In this document: in pieces, positions 58,860 to 64,000 of the stretch | How positions within the stretch are numbered: the first letter of the stretch is position 1 | How the letters are laid out: the number at the start of each line of letters is the position of its first letter | Assembly (NCBI GenBank): GCA_030035585.1 | Contig: CM057469.1 | Location: 119,700,650-119,764,649 of the forward strand | Length of the DNA: 64,000 nucleotides | Reading direction: 5' to 3' | From: Dugong dugon | Taxonomy: Eukaryota > Chordata > Mammalia > Sirenia > Dugongidae | Notes under the pieces: model-generated | What the model saw: only the letters and a program-made list of their open reading frames with translations | Databases searched by the model: none | What the model was told of the DNA's origin: nothing | Position numbers and translations under genes: made by a program

Positions 58860-60576
58860 TTTTTTTTTAATTTTTTTATTTTTATATATTTTACTGTACT
58901 TCAGGTGAAAGCTTACAGAGCAAATAGTTTCTCGTGAAATAGTAGTACACATGTTGTTCTATGACATTGGTTAACAACCCCACAACGTATTAAGCCTCTA
59001 AATTCTCAACCTTTTTTTTTGATGAAAATTACAGATGGCCAAAGATACACCGTTTCAAAAATTTCTACATTCACAGTTCAGTGACATTGACTACGCTCTT
59101 CCAACTGTGCTGTTATTCTCACTTAAGATGAAGGCTTACAGAACAAAATAGTTTTTCATTTAACAGTTACTACACATGTTGCCCTATGACAATGGTTAAC
59201 AATCTCACAGCACATCAAGAATATCCTTACTCCACCTTGTGTTCCCTATCACCAGGGGGCTTCCTTGTCCCCTTCTGTCTTCTGGACCTTGTCAGTGGAC
59301 TATTGTACCTCTTTAGTCTCATTTGTTTATTTATTTATTTATTTTTATTTTATTTAAACACCATTTCAAAACTTTTTACTTACACATTTAAGTGATATTG
59401 ACTATGGTCTTCCAATTGTGCTGCCATTCTCGCCCAAGATGAAGGCTTACAGGTCAAAACAGCCTCCCATTTAATAGTTACTACAAATGTTGCCCTATAG
59501 CAGTGGTCAACAATCTCACAATACATCGACAGTGTCCTTATTCAATTTGTGTTCCTTATCATCAGTTTCCTACTCTCCCTCTGCCTTCTGGCCCTTGTCA
59601 CCGGACTCCTGTACATCATTAGTCCCATTTAGTTTTACTGGGGTGTCCATTCCCAGGCTTAACATCGAACCTTGAAGGTAACTTCACCTCTGAGCTGAAA
59701 GGGTGTCTGGGGGCCACACTCTCGAGGTTTCTCTAGTATTCTTTAGGCCAGTATATCTGGTCTTCTTTTTTTTTTTTGGGAGTTAAAATTATGCTCTACA
59801 TCCTACTCCAGCTCTGCCCAGAACCCTCTGTTGTGATCCTGGTCAGAGGAGTCATTGGTGGTAGCCGGGCACCATCCAGCTGTACTGGGCTCAGTCCCGT
59901 GGAGGCCTTGGTAGCTGTGGACCATTAGTCCTTCGGACTAATCTTTTCCTTGTATCCTGTTCTCTTCATTCTCCCTTGTTCCCGAAGGGATGAGATCAGT
60001 GGAGTATCTTAGATGGCCGCTCATAGGCTTTTAAGACCCCAGACACTACTCACCAAGGTAGAATGTAGAGCATTATCTTTATAAGTAGTGTCATGCCAAT
60101 TGAGCTAGATGTTCCCCGAGATCATGGTCCCCAGAGCCCTCCGTCCAACAACTCAGTCCCTCGGGGGGTTTGGATGTGTCTATAGGGCCTCCATGACCTT
60201 TCCTTGTGCAGGTTGTGTTAGTTTCCCCTGTACTATGTACTATCTCATCTCTCACCCAAGTTACCACTTACCTATTACCTATTTAGTATTCCCCCCCCCC
60301 ATCCCTGGTAACCAACAAAGATTGTTACATTTTGCATGTGAATTTTTTCATGGGTTTTTACAATAGAGGTCTCATACAATATTTGTCCTTTTGTGATTGA
60401 CTTATTTCACTCAGCATGATGTCCTCCAGTTTCATCCATGTTATGAGATGGTTCACCGATTCATTGTTCTTTCTCGTTGCATAGTACTCCATTGTGTGTA
60501 TGTACCATAGTTTGTGTATCCATTCGTCTGTTGATGGACATCGAGGTTGTTTCCATCGTTTTGCTATTGTGAATAA
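58860..60576 (-). mobile_element. 5'-truncated L1, youngest subfamily
   Basis: It carries the three-module 3' UTR (modules near 58890, 59120 and 59440) and the last about 70 codons of ORF2 (60588-60358: [20 protein letters not shown]). It is close to base-for-base like 12.15-13.8 kb. The exact 17-base duplication TGTAGACAGCAACTTTT is at 58843-58859 and 60577-60593. Confidence 0.94.
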
Positions 60577-60594
60577 TGTAGACAGCAACTTTTT

Positions 60595-61022
60595 AAACTA
60601 GTCCATGCTCTAAGGCTTTACCATCTCTAACACTTTGCAAAGATAACACTAATTTTGAATGATCGATTAATAATATTTTATTAATTATAGTAGGGTCTGG
60701 CATTTTTCAAAAGTAAATTTTGAAAAGAAATTATTGAGAACTGACTCTTGCTTGAATGGATGTGGGAGTGCCAATATCCCTGTCGCCCCTAAATATATGT
60801 ACCTATGTTATTTCATACTAGAGGAGAAACTAGATTTCCTACCTTAATTTGGTTTCAGATAAGAGTAGGGCCCATAAGGCTGAGAGTGAAAATAAAAAAA
60901 TCTTCAGTTTGAAAGGAAAAAAGCATAGACATGAGCTTTTAGACTCAATTCTTTAACATAGGACTAAGATAAGACTCATGGATAGGAAATAAATTGAGCT
61001 GTTAACCAGTGTAAACACACTA
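60595..61022. other. Unique intergenic DNA
   Basis: No gene or recognised repeat. Confidence 0.4.
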
Positions 61023-61039
61023 ATCTACCCACACTTTTT

Positions 61040-61859
61040 TTTTTTTTTATTTCTCAGGTATCATTTAATAATCATGTAAATTTATACAACAGAACCTGTG
61101 TATAATTTTCTTTGACAGATGCTTATCTTTTTTTTTTTTTTTAATATTTTATTGTACTTCAGGTGAAGGCTTACAGAACAAACAGTTTCTCATGTAACAG
61201 TAGTACACATGCTGTTTTATGACTTTGGTTAACAACCCCACAACATTTTAACTCTCTGAATTCTCAGCTTTTTTTTTTTGGTGAAAATACACATAGCCAA
61301 AGATACACCATCTCAAAACTTTTTACGTACACATTTAAGTGACATTGACTATGCTCTTCCAATTGTGCTGCCATTCTCACCCAAGATGAAGGCTTACAGG
61401 ACAAAATAGCCTCCCATTTAACAGTTACTACAAATGTTGCCCTATAACAATGGTTAACAATCTCACAACACATCAACAGTATCCTTACTCAACTTGTGTT
61501 CCTTATCATCAGCTTCCTACTCCCCCTCTGCCTTCTGGCCCTTGTCATTGGACTCCTGTACCTCGTTAGTCTCATTTAGTTTTACTGGGCTGTCCACTCC
61601 CAGGTTGAACAGTGAACCTCGAAGGTAAATTCACCTCTGAGCTGAAAGGGTGTCTGGGGGCCATACTCTTGAGGTTTCTCCAGTCTCCGTTAGGCCAGTA
61701 AATCTGGTCTTCTTTTTTTTTTTTTTTGTGAGTTAGAATTATGCTCTACATCCTTCTCCAGCTCTGTCCAGAACCCTCTGTTGTGATCCTGGTCAGAGCA
61801 GTCAGCAGTGGTAGCCAGGCACCATCTAGCTGTACTGGACTCAGTCCGGTGGAGTCTTG
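61040..61859 (-). mobile_element. 5'-truncated L1 with a 3' transduction
   Basis: L1 3' UTR (61143-61859, two modules) ends in a first poly(A) (T at 61128-61142). About 80 bases of non-L1 sequence (61049-61127) and a second poly(A) (T at 61035-61048) follow. The exact 16-base target-site duplication TCTACCCACACTTTTT lies at 61024-61039 and 61860-61875, outside both poly(A) runs. So the extra piece arrived with the L1. Confidence 0.93.
61049..61127 (-). other. 3'-transduced sequence of the L1
   Basis: Single-copy-looking sequence between two poly(A) runs. On the minus strand it carries ATTAAA (plus-strand 61064-61069), about 16 bases before the second poly(A). This is the expected spacing for a polyadenylation signal used after read-through of the weaker L1 signal at the source locus. 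Confidence 0.85.
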
Positions 61860-61875
61860 TCTACCCACACTTTTT

Positions 61876-64000
61876 ACAAAGCTGAAATGGGTTTGTGTTT
61901 GGGGATTGAAGGGTGGGTCCAGATCACAGGACATGACCTGTGGATTCAGACTAGGGGAATGCAGAAATGATGATCACTTGGAGCACTGGGGAAATATGCA
62001 AAAGTGATATTTATCTTGGAACTTAGTCAGACAAGAAGTTGGCTGCAGGAGGACAGAGCTAGTTTTGAGTTTTCAAAGACGCAAACATTCCAGAAGAAAT
62101 AGGAGAGTCACTGGGAGACCAACCTAGCTTCAAAGACTTAAGGGTCACTCTCAAGTCTGATAAATGATGGTTAGCTGAAAGATCAGAGAACAGTGAGAAA
62201 TCACTAACACAGAGTAAGAAAATCTTGATACTTAAAGAAATGCATTTAACTGAGTTCTTGAACAACCCTGACCTCAGGTCCCAAACCTGAACTGTGCTGA
62301 GTTGCAAGAAAGAAGCTAGTGATTCCTGGGAACAAGAAAGAGACTGAAACTGGGTGCTGTGGAAGAACTCCACCTCTTTCACAATCTCTCCTAGGGTGGA
62401 TCCTATCTCTGTACAAACCTGATGATTAAACTCAAAAGCTTCTCACCATCAAAGACATTTTCTAATCCAATTACACTGCCAGCAACGTCAGTGCATTCAA
62501 TTTCCACACTTTGTCTCCAGTCATTGTTTCTGGAAATGGAAGAATAAAGGCATTTTCTCTGATTAAAAATAAAGTAAGATACAAGGAATGCAAAATGTCA
62601 CACAAGACTATGACAATAAAGAGATTTCTTTATCTGTATCTTCCTAATACATCTGGAAACTTCAACAGAGATCAAAAGTGTCTAAGTCTTTGTTTTCTTA
62701 CTTAGTTTTCTTACTTTTTTTCATTCAGGGAAAAAAAAAAAACAAACCTGTGCTCTTTAATCCCAACTCAACTCAAGACTAGTTATTAATTGTCTTATTT
62801 TTGCTCCTCACAGCTCAGAGGCCTGGCTCCATATAAAAAATCTCTCCATAATAGGGCCCTACCACCACCACTACATTCTGTAACTCTGGGGAATAATCCA
62901 CGAGATCACATATTTACTATTATTATAGTATTATTTTTCAAGCCAATATCATTTATCAAGTTATAAGCAGGCCCTGATTATTTTTTTAAGATGCCATATA
63001 CAAAAGTCCTAATTTATAAAATGGATAAATGAAGTGGTAGTAAATCATCTTATGAGTCTTCACTTTACAAAAGGCCTCACCTAGGATTCATCCTGCTATG
63101 ATTTCCTCTACTGTCATTGGTTGCTCACACACAGATAAGTAAAGGGGCCGCAGTCAGGGGCTGAGATGCAAAGATAATGACATCTAAACTATGTAATGCA
63201 TAATCTGTGTAAAACGAAGATAAGGTATCATGAAATGAGGGTTTTTGACTCTGGTATACAAGCACAATTAAACTAACAATTTCGTTATACTAAAAAAAAA
63301 AGAAAAAAATTTCTGTGATATATCTCAAGGCTAAAGCAAACTCTACTTGTTAATATATGACTAGTGTGTCATAATGTGACAATAAACCCTCTGTCTAGAC
63401 TATGTAGGGAAACCTTAACTGACCTTCTGCCTCCCTGCACCCTTGTCCAATATGTATCTTATTTTAAATCAAGTATGAAGACCATGGTATTCATAAACAC
63501 TTATTATTTTCAGTGTCAAGCATTCAGCTTAGAAACTCAAGATTTCTTCTCGTCCTTCTCTCCCTTGTTAGAATAGGTAGGGATTTATTTATTTATTTAT
63601 TTATTCCTTGTTTGCTACAGTATCACCAGTACTGAAAATGATTTCTGGCTATATGTTATTTGTTGCTGAATATTTGCTATATTTTATTTGTGAAGGTAGA
63701 ATGAACTATCTTAAAACCAGTTTAAGGAATATTAATATAGATTACTGGCTTCAGGGTTCCAAAAAAGGCCAAGAAGTTTCTCCCTAGCTCTTTCATTATC
63801 TTGACTCTGCTTGGTCATACTGTTTATTCATATTTACTCATTTCTGTTTTTATGATAGCTCAGTTTCTGCTATAACCGAGCAGGCATTCTCCATAGGGAG
63901 GGGAAGAAGGCCACTGTAGTGCAGGCCCGCATATTTTCATTCTGCGATCTAGTCTACGCTTATAGAATATAACGAGAGGACTGATTAGCTACCTTGTGTT
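61876..64000. other. Unique intergenic DNA
   Basis: No gene or recognised repeat over the last 2.1 kb except an ATTT microsatellite at about 63579-63604. Open frames at 61741-62007 and 62059-62382 straddle the L1 edge or lack any domain. Confidence 0.45.

Noticed and set aside
1-64000. A new host gene system, operon or defence locus
   Set aside because: Every long frame falls in a LINE, LTR, transposon, pseudogene or repeat array. Nothing else shows coding constraint by eye.

Overview
This window looks like non-coding DNA from a placental mammal of the Afrotheria, most likely an elephant or another paenungulate. The evidence is the repeat content. There are about a dozen copies of tRNA-like SINEs of the AfroSINE type, with a conserved tail of the form TCACTATGAGTCAGAAT. 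BovB-like RTE LINEs share that tail, and there is a lineage-specific L1 series. Old pan-mammalian repeats (MIR, L2, L1M, a pogo/Tigger DNA transposon, MaLR-like LTRs) form the background. I found no functional host gene, tRNA, rRNA or CRISPR array. The only host-gene-derived sequence is a 5'-truncated processed pseudogene of CCDC90B at about 49.65-50.41 kb.

Layout: 1-2805 is a decayed RTE LINE that runs off the left edge. 2.8-12.1 kb is unique DNA with MIR, L2, AfroSINE, Tigger and LTR remnants. 12.13-22.96 kb is one minus-strand full-length L1 of about 10.8 kb. It has a GC-rich promoter of roughly eleven tandem monomers, a broken ORF1, a broken ORF2 with a complete endonuclease domain, and a three-module 3' UTR. 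23-32 kb holds a local templated duplication inside a solo LTR and a Russian-doll nest (L2 split by an LTR, the LTR split by an L1 fragment). 32.27-40.1 kb is a second full-length but older plus-strand L1 with a single promoter monomer. 41.5-45.6 kb is an ancient L1M carrying later SINE and RTE insertions and an internal duplication. 46-47.4 kb is SINE-rich. 49.65-53.7 kb is the CCDC90B pseudogene with an L1 inserted at its polyadenylation signal. 54-64 kb is mainly unique DNA with two SINEs and two 5'-truncated L1 inserts, one of which carries a 3' transduction.

The elements are related to one another. The RTE and the SINEs share a 3' tail, which fits RTE machinery mobilising the SINEs. The L1 copies record stepwise growth of the L1 3' UTR (one, two, then three modules) and of the promoter (one versus about eleven monomers). 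Target-site duplications support most of the younger insertions. All calls were made by eye from motifs and remembered family structure; no database search was run.
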